Assembly (NCBI GenBank): GCA_021847165.1
Contig: JAJZUH010000046.1
Location: 1 to 11,450, forward strand
Source of the DNA: Pseudomonadota bacterium
GTDB taxonomy: Bacteria > Pseudomonadota > Gammaproteobacteria > Burkholderiales > Gallionellaceae
Length of the DNA: 11,450 nucleotides
Direction of reading: 5' to 3'
Part shown: positions 1-5,964 of the stretch, in pieces
Numbering within the stretch: the first letter of the stretch is position 1
Layout of the letters: each line of letters begins with the position of its first letter
Made by a program: the position numbers and the translations under genes
Notes under the pieces: model-generated
Seen by the model: the letters and a program-made list of their open reading frames with translations, nothing else
Databases searched by the model: none
Told to the model about the DNA's origin: nothing

Positions 1-65
1 AGCGCATTGAACAGCGTGGATTTGCCCACGTTAGGGAGACCGACGATACCGCATTTGAGACTCAT
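1..65 (-). CDS. ychF: YchF GTPase/ATPase, N-terminal fragment (cut by window edge)
   Basis: Only the first 21 codons are inside the window; the gene continues past base 1. They read [20 protein letters not shown] followed by Ala. This is the near-invariant start of YchF, an Obg-family P-loop protein (OLA1 in eukaryotes) that prefers ATP over GTP and associates with ribosomes. The Walker A/G1 loop GLPNVGKST is at residues 9-17. The start ATG is at 65-63. An AAGGA Shine-Dalgarno sequence lies a few bases upstream, inside the 14-base gap that separates it from the pth stop codon, so pth and ychF are almost certainly co-transcribed. The pth-ychF pair is widely conserved in proteobacteria. Identity is secure despite the short fragment because both the motif and the neighbour agree. 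Confidence 0.93.
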   Translation of the reverse strand, partial: MSLKCGIVGLPNVGKSTLFNA

Positions 66-79
66 GGTTGTTTCCTTGG

Positions 80-658
80 TTAGTTGCTGTGCAGCTTCAG
101 CATCGCTGCTTCCATTTTTCCTTCGATGATGGGGGCCGCGACGTCCAGTGCACGCTGCAGCGCTTCATCAATCAGGACCTGTTCTTCCTTGCGCGGCGCA
201 TTCAGCACGAAATTGACCACCTCGGCACGATCACCGGGATGGCCGATGCCGACGCGCAAGCGCCAGAAATCCCTGGTGCCTAGCTGCGCGATGATGTCCT
301 TCAGTCCGTTGTGCCCGCCGTGGCCGCCGCCCAGTTTGAGCTTGGCGCTGCCCGGCGGCAGGTCGAGTTCGTCATGCACCACCAGCACCTGCTCCGGCAA
401 TATCTTGTAAAACAGCGCCAACGCGGCTACTGCCCGGCCGCTCACGTTCATGAAGGTTTGCGGCTTGAGCAGGTGCACCTCATGCCCGTGCAACGTGGCG
501 CGCGCGATCAGGCCGTGAAACTTGTTGTCGGTCTTGAAGTTCGCATTATGGATGTGCGCCAGCTCGTCCACCCACCAGAATCCGGCATTGTGGCGCGTTG
601 CTTCGTATTCACGACCGGGATTGCCCAGTCCGACGATGAGTTTGATCGGCTCGCTCAC
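80..658 (-). CDS. pth: Peptidyl-tRNA hydrolase
   Basis: Pth cleaves the ester bond of peptidyl-tRNAs that fall off ribosomes and so recycles tRNA in the cytoplasm. Counted from the upstream GTG at 664 (194 residues), the hallmarks are GLGNPG at 12-17, RHNAG with catalytic His25 (E. coli His20), FMNVSG with Asn73, HDELDLPPG with Asp98, and GGHNGLKD with Asn119. These are the known active-site and tRNA-binding residues, and the length is normal for the family. The start is uncertain because there is no ATG. I chose the GTG at 658 because a GAGG Shine-Dalgarno ends 5 bases before it. The GTG at 664 sits directly against that SD, and the 658 start gives the short N-terminus usual for Pth. The gene lies downstream of the rplY terminator and 14 bases ahead of ychF. 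I found no convincing sigma-70 promoter in the 195-base gap upstream. Confidence 0.95.
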   Translation of the reverse strand: MSEPIKLIVGLGNPGREYEATRHNAGFWWVDELAHIHNANFKTDNKFHGLIARATLHGHEVHLLKPQTFMNVSGRAVAALALFYKILPEQVLVVHDELDLPPGSAKLKLGGGHGGHNGLKDIIAQLGTRDFWRLRVGIGHPGDRAEVVNFVLNAPRKEEQVLIDEALQRALDVAAPIIEGKMEAAMLKLHSN

Positions 659-750
659 GTGCACCTCTTCAAATCCATTTTGCGGGCAAATCGCGGCGGC
701 GCGTGCTCGCTCGTTCCTCGTCCATCTGACAGATATGCCTCGTCACTCAC
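655..750 (-). other. Possible 31-codon leader ORF overlapping the pth start (weak)
   Basis: A GTG-started open frame of 31 codons (reading [11 protein letters not shown] and so on) ends in a TGA that overlaps the pth start GTG at 658 as GTGA, a geometry seen in translational coupling. There is no Shine-Dalgarno before its GTG and the composition is not protein-like. It may therefore be chance, or part of a non-coding repeat. I do not recognise a family and do not assert that it is translated. Confidence 0.12.
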
Positions 751-806
751 CGCGCGGGTCCTTGCGCTTCATCCCGCGACAGTGAACGAGAGGTACCCTG
801 CCAATG
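665..806. other. Intergenic region between rplY terminator and pth
   Basis: This stretch holds no recognised gene. On the minus strand it is purine-rich and built from similar short blocks: GAGTGACGAGG, GGACGAGG and GGAACGAGCGAG. A 7-base motif, GAACGAG, appears in inverted orientation at 784-790 (plus) and 710-716 (minus). CGCGGG at 753-758 faces CCCGCG at 773-778, and an 11-base dyad, ATCTG-A-CAGAT, lies at 724-734. It should contain the pth promoter, since the terminator isolates pth from rplY, but I see no good -35/-10 pair. The block structure resembles an intergenic dispersed repeat; this is inference. Confidence 0.4.
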
Positions 807-845
807 AAAAAACCCGCCATGCACCGTTAGATGGCATGGCGGGTT
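807..845 (-). terminator. Rho-independent terminator of the prs-rplY transcript
   Basis: Two perfectly complementary 12-base arms (811-822 and 834-845, AACCCGCCATGC against its complement) flank an 11-base loop. The A-run at 807-812 becomes six U residues directly after the stem in minus-strand RNA. It lies 14 bases beyond the rplY stop codon and ends transcription coming from rplY. It has no U-tract for plus-strand transcription. Confidence 0.93.
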
Positions 846-859
846 GTTCCCGATGCAGT

Positions 860-1516
860 TTATTTCTTGGCAGCAGGTGCTGCGGCTGCAGCAGGCGCTG
901 CTGCTGCAGAAGCGGCTTCTGCAGCAGCGGCTTCGGCTGCCGCTTCAACGTGGCCGCGCGGCACTTGCACCGTCGCCACGGCATCGCTGGCATGGTGATG
1001 GCCGGCGACTTCAACGCCCTTGGGCAGTTTGATGTCGGACACGTGGATGGAGTGGCCCAATTCCAGAGTAGACAGATCCACTTCCAGGGATGCAGGCAGG
1101 TCCGCCGGCAAGCAGGCGATCTCCAGTTCGTTCAGCACGTGGCTGATGATACCGCCGCCGACCTTCACGCCAGGAGCAGCCTCGGCGTTCAGGAAGTGCA
1201 ACGGCACCTTCATGTGAATCTTCTTCTTCGCGTCGACGCGCTGGAAGTCGATATGCTGCACCTGCTGGCGGAATGGATGCATCTGAAAGTCGCGCAGCAG
1301 CACGGATTCTTTCTTGCCGTCCAGGTCCAGCGACAGGATGGAAGCGTGAAACGCTTCGTTGCGCAGGGCGTAATACAGTGTGTTGTGATCGAGTTCGATC
1401 ATGGTTGCCTCGCCGGTACCGTAAACGATGCCGGGAACGCGGTTCGCCTTGCGCAGACGGCGGCTCGCACCCGTTCCTTGCGCTTTGCGTGTTGTTGCGC
1501 TGATTTCGATTGCCAT
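860..1516 (-). CDS. rplY: 50S ribosomal protein L25, CTC-type, with Ala-rich tail
   Basis: L25 binds 5S rRNA in the central protuberance of the large subunit. This is the long (218-residue) TL5/CTC form rather than the short E. coli form. The N-terminal 5S-binding domain covers about residues 1-95, with [17 protein letters not shown] and VPGIVYG typical of the family. The C-terminal beta-rich CTC domain covers about 100-186, with [10 protein letters not shown] and [19 protein letters not shown] typical. A tail at 191-218 is about 20 alanines in 28 residues, ending PAAKK. The ATG at 1516-1514 is preceded by GGAG with 7-base spacing. That GGAG lies in a hairpin stem (see the separate entry), which suggests translational control. 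The gene follows prs by 88 bases and ends at a strong terminator. Confidence 0.96.
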   Translation of the reverse strand: MAIEISATTRKAQGTGASRRLRKANRVPGIVYGTGEATMIELDHNTLYYALRNEAFHASILSLDLDGKKESVLLRDFQMHPFRQQVQHIDFQRVDAKKKIHMKVPLHFLNAEAAPGVKVGGGIISHVLNELEIACLPADLPASLEVDLSTLELGHSIHVSDIKLPKGVEVAGHHHASDAVATVQVPRGHVEAAAEAAAAEAASAAAAPAAAAAPAAKK

Positions 1517-1523
1517 TTTGCTT

Positions 1524-1559
1524 CTCCACTTCTAGTGGAGCCTTCCGCGACCAGAAGAC
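1524..1559 (-). promoter_or_regulatory. Tandem hairpins in rplY leader that bury the Shine-Dalgarno
   Basis: In minus-strand RNA the sequence immediately ahead of rplY forms a perfect 7-bp hairpin, CTCCACT-AGA-AGTGGAG (1524-1540). The last four bases of its 3' arm are the GGAG ribosome binding site, so the SD is fully paired. A second, weaker stem (GTCTTC with GAAGGC, one G-U pair, 1540-1559) abuts it upstream. Autogenous translational control of rplY by L25 has been described in E. coli. Equivalent control here is inference from the fold alone. Confidence 0.55.
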
Positions 1560-1604
1560 CCCGGGTTACGCGATTACCAAAATGGCAACCGCAAAAAACA
1601 ATTT

Positions 1605-2552
1605 CTAATCCATGAACAGCGAACTGACCGATTCTTCGGCATTGATGCGACGCATGGTCTCGGCCATCAGTTCGGCCACGCTCAGCTGGCGGATACGCTT
1701 GCACTTGCGCGCTTCTTCGCGCAGCGGGATGGTGTCGGTGACCACCAGCTCGTCGATCGCCGATTTCTCCAGGCGCTCGATCGCGGGGCCGGACAGCACC
1801 GGGTGCGTACAATAGGCGATTACCCGTTCGGCACCTTTCTCTTTCAGCGCGTTGGCCGCTTCGCACAAGGTGTTGGCGGTATCCACCATGTCGTCCATGA
1901 TGATGCAGGTGCGGCCGGCGACATCGCCAATGATGTTCATCACCTTGGCCACGTTCGGCTTGGGGCGGCGTTTGTCGATGATCGCCAGATCCGATTCCAG
2001 ACGCTTGGCCAGCGCGCGTGCGCGCACCACACCGCCCACGTCCGGCGAGACGACCACCAGATTGTCGTAGTTCTGCTTCCACACGTCCGACAACAGGATG
2101 GGAGCGGCATAGATGTTGTCCACCGGGATGTCGAAGAAACCCTGGATCTGGTCGGAGTGCAGATCCATGGTCAGCAGGCGGTCGACGCCGACGCCGACCA
2201 GCATGTCCGCCACCACCTTGGCGGTGATCGCCACGCGGGCGGAACGCGGGCGGCGGTCCTGGCGGGCATAGCCGAAATACGGCAATGCGGCGGTGATACG
2301 GGCTGCCGAAGCGCGCTTCAGCGCATCCACCATCACCATCACCTCCATCAGGCTGTCATTGGTCGGCGCGCTGGTGGATTGCAACACGAACACGTCCTTG
2401 CCACGCACATGCTCCAGGATCTCGACCATCACTTCGCCGTCGGAGAAACGTCCGACATTGGCGCGGCCGAGATGGATGTGCAGATGCTTCGCAACGTCTT
2501 GCGCGAGCTTGGGATTGGCATTGCCGGTGAAGACCATCATGTCGCCGGACAT
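1605..2552 (-). CDS. prs: Ribose-phosphate pyrophosphokinase (PRPP synthetase)
   Basis: Prs transfers pyrophosphate from ATP to ribose 5-phosphate and makes PRPP for purine, pyrimidine, His, Trp and NAD synthesis. The 315-residue product is full length for class I enzymes. Visible motifs are RFSDGE at 35-40, FGYARQDRR at 93-101, the metal/ATP-binding [11 protein letters not shown] at 130-140 (His132), the flexible-loop DKRR with catalytic Lys194, and the PRPP loop [11 protein letters not shown] around 219-229. The last has DTANT in place of the DTGGT of E. coli. The ATG at 2552 has GAGG four to five bases upstream. The gene sits between tRNA-Gln (58-base gap) and rplY (88-base gap). No terminator is visible in either gap, so it is probably read together with them. 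Confidence 0.97.
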   Translation of the reverse strand: MSGDMMVFTGNANPKLAQDVAKHLHIHLGRANVGRFSDGEVMVEILEHVRGKDVFVLQSTSAPTNDSLMEVMVMVDALKRASAARITAALPYFGYARQDRRPRSARVAITAKVVADMLVGVGVDRLLTMDLHSDQIQGFFDIPVDNIYAAPILLSDVWKQNYDNLVVVSPDVGGVVRARALAKRLESDLAIIDKRRPKPNVAKVMNIIGDVAGRTCIIMDDMVDTANTLCEAANALKEKGAERVIAYCTHPVLSGPAIERLEKSAIDELVVTDTIPLREEARKCKRIRQLSVAELMAETMRRINAEESVSSLFMD

Positions 2553-2610
2553 GAGTACCTCGCAGATTTAAGATGGATTCAAACACCCATCGCGTCTTGA
2601 TTGAAGAATC

Positions 2611-2685
2611 TGGCTGGGGAGGTAGGGATCGAACCTACGAATGTCGGAATCAAAATCCGATGCCTTACCACTTGGCGACTCCCCA
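2611..2685 (-). tRNA. tRNA-Gln (anticodon UUG)
   Basis: A 75-base cloverleaf lies on the minus strand. The 7-bp acceptor stem TGGGGAG/CTCCCCA is complete, with discriminator G and an encoded CCA (2611-2613). The anticodon stem TCGGA/TCCGA closes the loop TTTTGAT, whose middle triplet TTG (complement of 2651-2653) reads CAA/CAG. The T arm contains GGTTCGATCC. The U1-A72 pair is the usual identity feature of bacterial tRNA-Gln. It stands between ispE and prs, the same place as in Pseudomonas and other proteobacteria. No promoter is obvious in the 45 bases upstream, so processing from an ispE-tRNA-prs transcript is plausible. Confidence 0.96.
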
Positions 2686-2697
2686 ATTAACTTACTG

Positions 2698-2742
2698 GAG
2701 GCCGTTTAGAACTGCCACGTTCGTAACGCTCTAAACCGCCTC
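2698..2742 (-). repeat. Stem-loop across the ispE stop codon, before tRNA-Gln
   Basis: Inverted arms of 13 bases (2698-2710 and 2730-2742) pair with a single mismatch around a 19-base loop. The loop itself carries a small ACGTT/AACG-type dyad. The upstream arm includes the last ispE codons and its TAG. In minus-strand RNA the stem is not followed by a U-run, so it is not a standard intrinsic terminator. It may mark a processing or mRNA 3'-end protecting structure 13 bases before the mature tRNA 5' end; this role is inference. Confidence 0.6.
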
Positions 2743-3606
2743 TGCTACTGCAAAATCTTTCAGCGGATGTTGCTGCAAGCCACGCGCGACAAATCCGCGC
2801 ATATTCGACGGCAACCGCTGCAATACCGCCTGTGCCTCCGCTTGCGTCGCAAATTCCGCGAACACGCAGGCGCCGGAACCGGTCATCAGTGCAGGGGCAT
2901 ACTGCGCCAGCCAGGCCAGATGCTCCGCCACCGCCGGATACAACTTGCAGGCCACTGCCTGCAGGTCGTTTTTCAGCCCGGCCGGGCCGCCCACCCGAAA
3001 ATCCAGCCCCTTCGGAAGGGCGCGCATTGTCATCGAAATCGTATTTCGTGTCAATTCTGGATGAGCGAATATCTGCACGGTCGGCACCTGCACCGGCGGA
3101 CACAGGACCACATACCACGCATCCGGCAAGGGAAAAGCCTGCAAACGCTCCCCCACTCCCTCGGCAAAGGCGTTCTCGCCGAACACGAACACCGGCACAT
3201 CGGCTCCCAGCGCAAGTCCCAGCTGCATCAGGCGTTCGCGCGACAGGCCGAGCCCCCACAAGCGGTTCAACGCCAGCAAGGTGGTTGCCGCATCCGAGCT
3301 GCCGCCGCCCAGGCCGCCGCCCATCGGAATACGTTTTTCCAGTTCGATGTCCACACCCAGCCTGCAGCCGGTCTCCTGTTGCAGCAGGCGCGCCGCGCGC
3401 ACGCACAGATCCTGTTCCGGCGGCACGCCGTCCAGCGCATTGACGCGGAGAACCTGGCCGTCGGCGCGCGGGGTGAAATGCAGGGTGTCGTTCAGGTCGA
3501 TGAAGCGGAACAGGGTCTGCAGCAGGTGATAGCCGTCGGCGCGGCGCCCGACCACGTGCAAGAACAGGTTGAGCTTGGCCGGCGCAGGACAGCTCAGCGT
3601 ATTCAT
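2731..3606 (-). CDS. ispE: 4-diphosphocytidyl-2-C-methyl-D-erythritol kinase
   Basis: IspE phosphorylates CDP-methylerythritol at the 2-hydroxyl, using ATP, in the MEP pathway to isoprenoid precursors. It is a cytoplasmic GHMP-family kinase. From the ATG at 3606 the protein has 291 residues, normal for the family. [12 protein letters not shown] carries catalytic Lys11, the GHMP glycine-rich ATP loop [14 protein letters not shown] is at 94-107, GADVPVF carries catalytic Asp136, and the C-terminal GHMP motif [10 protein letters not shown] is at 241-250. An open frame continues upstream to 3723, but the ATG at 3606 is preferred. It has GGGAGG four bases upstream, gives the family N-terminus, and overlaps the lolB stop as ATGA, which implies translational coupling. 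The stop codon lies inside an inverted repeat. Confidence 0.96.
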   Translation of the reverse strand: MNTLSCPAPAKLNLFLHVVGRRADGYHLLQTLFRFIDLNDTLHFTPRADGQVLRVNALDGVPPEQDLCVRAARLLQQETGCRLGVDIELEKRIPMGGGLGGGSSDAATTLLALNRLWGLGLSRERLMQLGLALGADVPVFVFGENAFAEGVGERLQAFPLPDAWYVVLCPPVQVPTVQIFAHPELTRNTISMTMRALPKGLDFRVGGPAGLKNDLQAVACKLYPAVAEHLAWLAQYAPALMTGSGACVFAEFATQAEAQAVLQRLPSNMRGFVARGLQQHPLKDFAVAEAV

Positions 3607-4154
3607 TGCGCCTCCCATTCGTCGATCAGCAACAGCACCTGCACCCCGTCCCGCTGCAGTTTCAGGCGCAGGGGCAACGCATCGGCCGTCATCGCTGCGT
3701 AACGCGAATAGCTGATCTCCCATCCCTGCTGGCGCAATACCTTCATCTGACCGTTTGCATCGCGTTCGATATCGAATTCGCCGTCCGGCGCGGGCACGGC
3801 AGTGACCCAGTAGCGCAGCCCGGACAATGGCAATTGCCAGCCCAGCACCTGCTGCATCAGGTCCTCCATATCCTGCGCGGCATGGTGTTTGCCGGAAGCA
3901 TCCAGCGTCACCTCCCCCGCACCGCGATGAATACGGGCCACCGTCTGGCCCAATGGCGCCAGCAGCAGGATCTCGTCCTCATCGCTGCGATGCACCCAGC
4001 GCATGCCCGCGCTGTCACGCTGTTCCCCCTGTTTGACGGCAACGCGGCCATTGAACGTGAACGGCGCATCCGCCTGAGCCTGACGGTGCACGGCGACGGG
4101 TGCAGTCGCACAGCCCGCCAGCAGCAGAATCGGCAAGAACAGGAAACGATGCAT
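3603..4154 (-). CDS. lolB: Outer-membrane lipoprotein LolB (lipoprotein localisation receptor)
   Basis: LolB accepts lipoproteins from periplasmic LolA and inserts them into the inner leaflet of the outer membrane. The 183-residue product starts [15 protein letters not shown], a short lipoprotein signal with lipobox LAGC and acylated Cys15. Ala at +2 is compatible with outer-membrane retention. Family-like segments are [10 protein letters not shown] (32-41), the hydrophobic strand and PLG turn at 62-69, GWEISYSRY (144-152) and the C-terminal LPLRLKL. The frame is open further upstream (to 4262), but the ATG at 4154 gives the signal peptide and overlaps the TGA of the TPR gene by one base. There is no SD, so translation probably depends on coupling. 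It overlaps ispE at its 3' end. LolB diverges fast, so recognition rests on signal, length, motifs and conserved neighbours. Confidence 0.92.
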   Translation of the reverse strand: MHRFLFLPILLLAGCATAPVAVHRQAQADAPFTFNGRVAVKQGEQRDSAGMRWVHRSDEDEILLLAPLGQTVARIHRGAGEVTLDASGKHHAAQDMEDLMQQVLGWQLPLSGLRYWVTAVPAPDGEFDIERDANGQMKVLRQQGWEISYSRYAAMTADALPLRLKLQRDGVQVLLLIDEWEAQ

Positions 4155-5902
4155 CAGGGGAGGAAGCGTTTCATCACCGCTTTGAGCGCTTCGTTGTCCG
4201 GATTGGCCTTGGCGCTGTCCGCCCAGACCTTGCGTGCGCCATCCTTGTCGCCCCGCTTCCACAGCACTTCGCCCAGATGCGCGGCGATCTCCGGATCGGG
4301 GTTGGCCGCGAACGCCCGCTTCAGGAACTCCAGGCTCTTGTCCAGGTTGCCCAGCAGGTAATTCCCCCAGCCCATGCTGTCGATGATCGCCGCATCGTCG
4401 GGTGCAAGCTGATACGCCTTTTCCACCAGCTTCATCGCCTCGGGAATGCGCATGTTGCGATCCAGCAAGCTGTAGCCCAATGCGTTGTAGGCATGCGCAT
4501 CGTCCGGCGCGATCTTCATCAGCTTGCGTATCAGCCGCTCGAACAACTCCAGCTTGTCCAGCTTGTCTGCCGCCATCGCCGTCTGATACAGCAATTCCGG
4601 ATTGTCGGGGAACTTCTCCAGCCCCTGGGCCAGGACCTGATAGCTGTCCTGATATTTCTTGTCCTCGCGCAGCAACTGCGCATCGACCATGATCAGTTGC
4701 ACGCGCTGCTGGTCGTTCTTCGCCACAGCGCTGTGCAGGACCTCGCGTGCCTCGCCGTACTTGCCGACCTTATCCAGCAAGGCGACCTCGCGCAGGCGCG
4801 CGGCATAGGCATACTCGCCCTCCTTCACCTGGCGGTATTGTTCCAGCGCGGCGGCATCGTTCTGCCTCGCCTCATTCAGTTGCGCGAGATAGAAATGCAC
4901 TGCATTCCCCTCCTTGCCGCCCCCGCTCAGTGCCTGTTTCAGCTCCTGTTCGGCACGATCGTATTCGCCCATCTGCATGGAGATCAGCGCAACGGCGAAA
5001 GCCAGGTCAGGGCTGCCCGGGCTGCCCTTCAGCAAATGTTCGAACTCGTCGCGCGAGGCGCTGAACTGTTTCTGATTGAGCAAGGCGCGCGCATAGAACA
5101 GGCGCAGTTCCTTGTTGTCCGGATGGTCCTCCAGAAATTTCTTCAGCAGCGCCAGCCCTTTCTTCGGGTCGCTGTTCAGATACAGTTCCGCCTCGAATAC
5201 CGCCGCCGCATCCCATTCCGGGCGCAAAGTCACTGCCTGATGGATCTCCGCTTGCGCCAGATCGTTCTTTCCGGCCGCCGCCGCCGCTTGCGCAACCGCC
5301 CAGTGCCCTTCCGCCACTTCGGGGTATGGATGTGTCACCTCGATCGTCCAGTCGAGCACGGCCGACTTGTCCGGCGTGCTGCGGGCAGCCAGCGGGTAGA
5401 CGCTCATGAAGGTGCGCCCGGCGTTGGCCGGGTCTGCCTGCAAGACGCTCTCCAGGTAAGGACGCGCCTCCTGCAGCTTGCCTCCGCTCAGCAGCAGGGT
5501 AAGCAGCATCTGTTTCGCCAGCGGCGAGGAAGGTTCCAGTTCTTCCCACAGCCTGAACGCATCCACGGCGGCATCGAACTGGCGGGCTTCATATGCCAGC
5601 TGGGCCGCACGCCTGGCCACGCGCGGATCGCGCGTGGTCTTCGCCAGGTCCAGATAGACATGTGCAGCCAGTTCCGGCTTGTCGCGCTGGGCAGCGATGT
5701 CGCCCAGCAGGAATTCGTACAGCAACTGATCGGTCAACGCCACGTTGGGCAGATCGAGCTTGGGCGCCTCGGTAATCTGCTCCAGATTGGTCTTGCCGCC
5801 GTGTGCCGGCACGCTATCCGCGACCGGTTGCGGCGCATGGGCACAGGCAGCCAGCAAGGGGAAAAGGGCAAGGATGGAATGGCGCAGGCGGAAGTTCATC
5901 AT
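4154..5902 (-). CDS. Tetratricopeptide-repeat lipoprotein
   Basis: The 582-residue protein has an N-terminal lipoprotein signal: a short basic start, a hydrophobic run at 10-19, lipobox LAAC and Cys20, with Ala at +2. It is therefore predicted to be anchored in the outer membrane facing the periplasm. The rest is an almost continuous alpha-helical TPR array. The clearest units lie around 195-260 (AEIHQAVTLRPEW, FLEDHPDN), 270-325, 345-395, 415-460 (GLEKFPDNPELLY) and 470-570 (AYNALGYSLLDRN, KAYQLAPDDAAIIDSMGW, RAFAANPDPEIAAHLGE). TPRs mediate protein-protein contacts; no catalytic domain is visible and the partner is unknown. The same type of gene precedes lolB in Pseudomonas and many betaproteobacteria, which suggests an envelope role. 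Two ATGs in tandem (5902, 5899) are possible starts, with no strong SD at either. Confidence 0.88.
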   Translation of the reverse strand: MMNFRLRHSILALFPLLAACAHAPQPVADSVPAHGGKTNLEQITEAPKLDLPNVALTDQLLYEFLLGDIAAQRDKPELAAHVYLDLAKTTRDPRVARRAAQLAYEARQFDAAVDAFRLWEELEPSSPLAKQMLLTLLLSGGKLQEARPYLESVLQADPANAGRTFMSVYPLAARSTPDKSAVLDWTIEVTHPYPEVAEGHWAVAQAAAAAGKNDLAQAEIHQAVTLRPEWDAAAVFEAELYLNSDPKKGLALLKKFLEDHPDNKELRLFYARALLNQKQFSASRDEFEHLLKGSPGSPDLAFAVALISMQMGEYDRAEQELKQALSGGGKEGNAVHFYLAQLNEARQNDAAALEQYRQVKEGEYAYAARLREVALLDKVGKYGEAREVLHSAVAKNDQQRVQLIMVDAQLLREDKKYQDSYQVLAQGLEKFPDNPELLYQTAMAADKLDKLELFERLIRKLMKIAPDDAHAYNALGYSLLDRNMRIPEAMKLVEKAYQLAPDDAAIIDSMGWGNYLLGNLDKSLEFLKRAFAANPDPEIAAHLGEVLWKRGDKDGARKVWADSAKANPDNEALKAVMKRFLP

Positions 5903-5964
5903 ATCGGCTTATTTCGGTGGAAGTCGTCATATTAGCCGAACTCCGCTGTGCTGGGGCAAGGCCC
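5903..5964 (-). promoter_or_regulatory. Candidate promoter for the TPR-lolB-ispE operon
   Basis: On the minus strand a good -10 box TAATAT (5929-5934) is preceded by TTGCCC (5954-5959) at 19 bases, slightly longer than ideal. The predicted transcription start is about 20 bases before the ATG. A 6-base inverted repeat, TCGGCT/AGCCGA (5934-5939 and 5904-5909), links the -10 edge with the bases just before the start codon and could be an operator or a weak RNA stem. I see no U-tailed hairpin here that would terminate the upstream efflux operon. Confidence 0.4.

Noticed and set aside
1593..1598. U-run after prs as a possible terminator
   Set aside because: No stable hairpin directly precedes it in minus-strand RNA; the run lies too close to the prs stop codon.
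311..1615. A 434-codon plus-strand frame across pth, the intergenic region and rplY
   Set aside because: It runs through two real genes and a terminator, has no ribosome site or domain, and is antisense to both.
2328..2350. CAC/CATCAC-rich run resembling a small tandem repeat
   Set aside because: It encodes the conserved [12 protein letters not shown] segment of Prs, so it is ordinary coding sequence.
2553..2610. Possible prs promoter (TTCAAT / TTGAAT at 17 bases)
   Set aside because: Matches to consensus are weak (three and four of six); not strong enough to list.
3607..3723. N-terminal extension of ispE
   Set aside because: The added residues lie inside lolB and do not resemble IspE; the ATG at 3606 has a strong SD and gives the family N-terminus.
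4155..4262. N-terminal extension of lolB
   Set aside because: It would place the lipoprotein signal internally; the ATG at 4154 puts the signal peptide at the start.
4100..5935. A 611-codon plus-strand frame opposite the TPR gene
   Set aside because: Composition (Arg, Gln, Leu, His) and lack of motifs show it is an antisense shadow; the minus-strand frame has a lipoprotein signal and TPRs.
5946..5964. GGGC-CTT-GCCC mini-hairpin as terminator of the efflux operon
   Set aside because: The stem has four pairs only and no U-tract follows.
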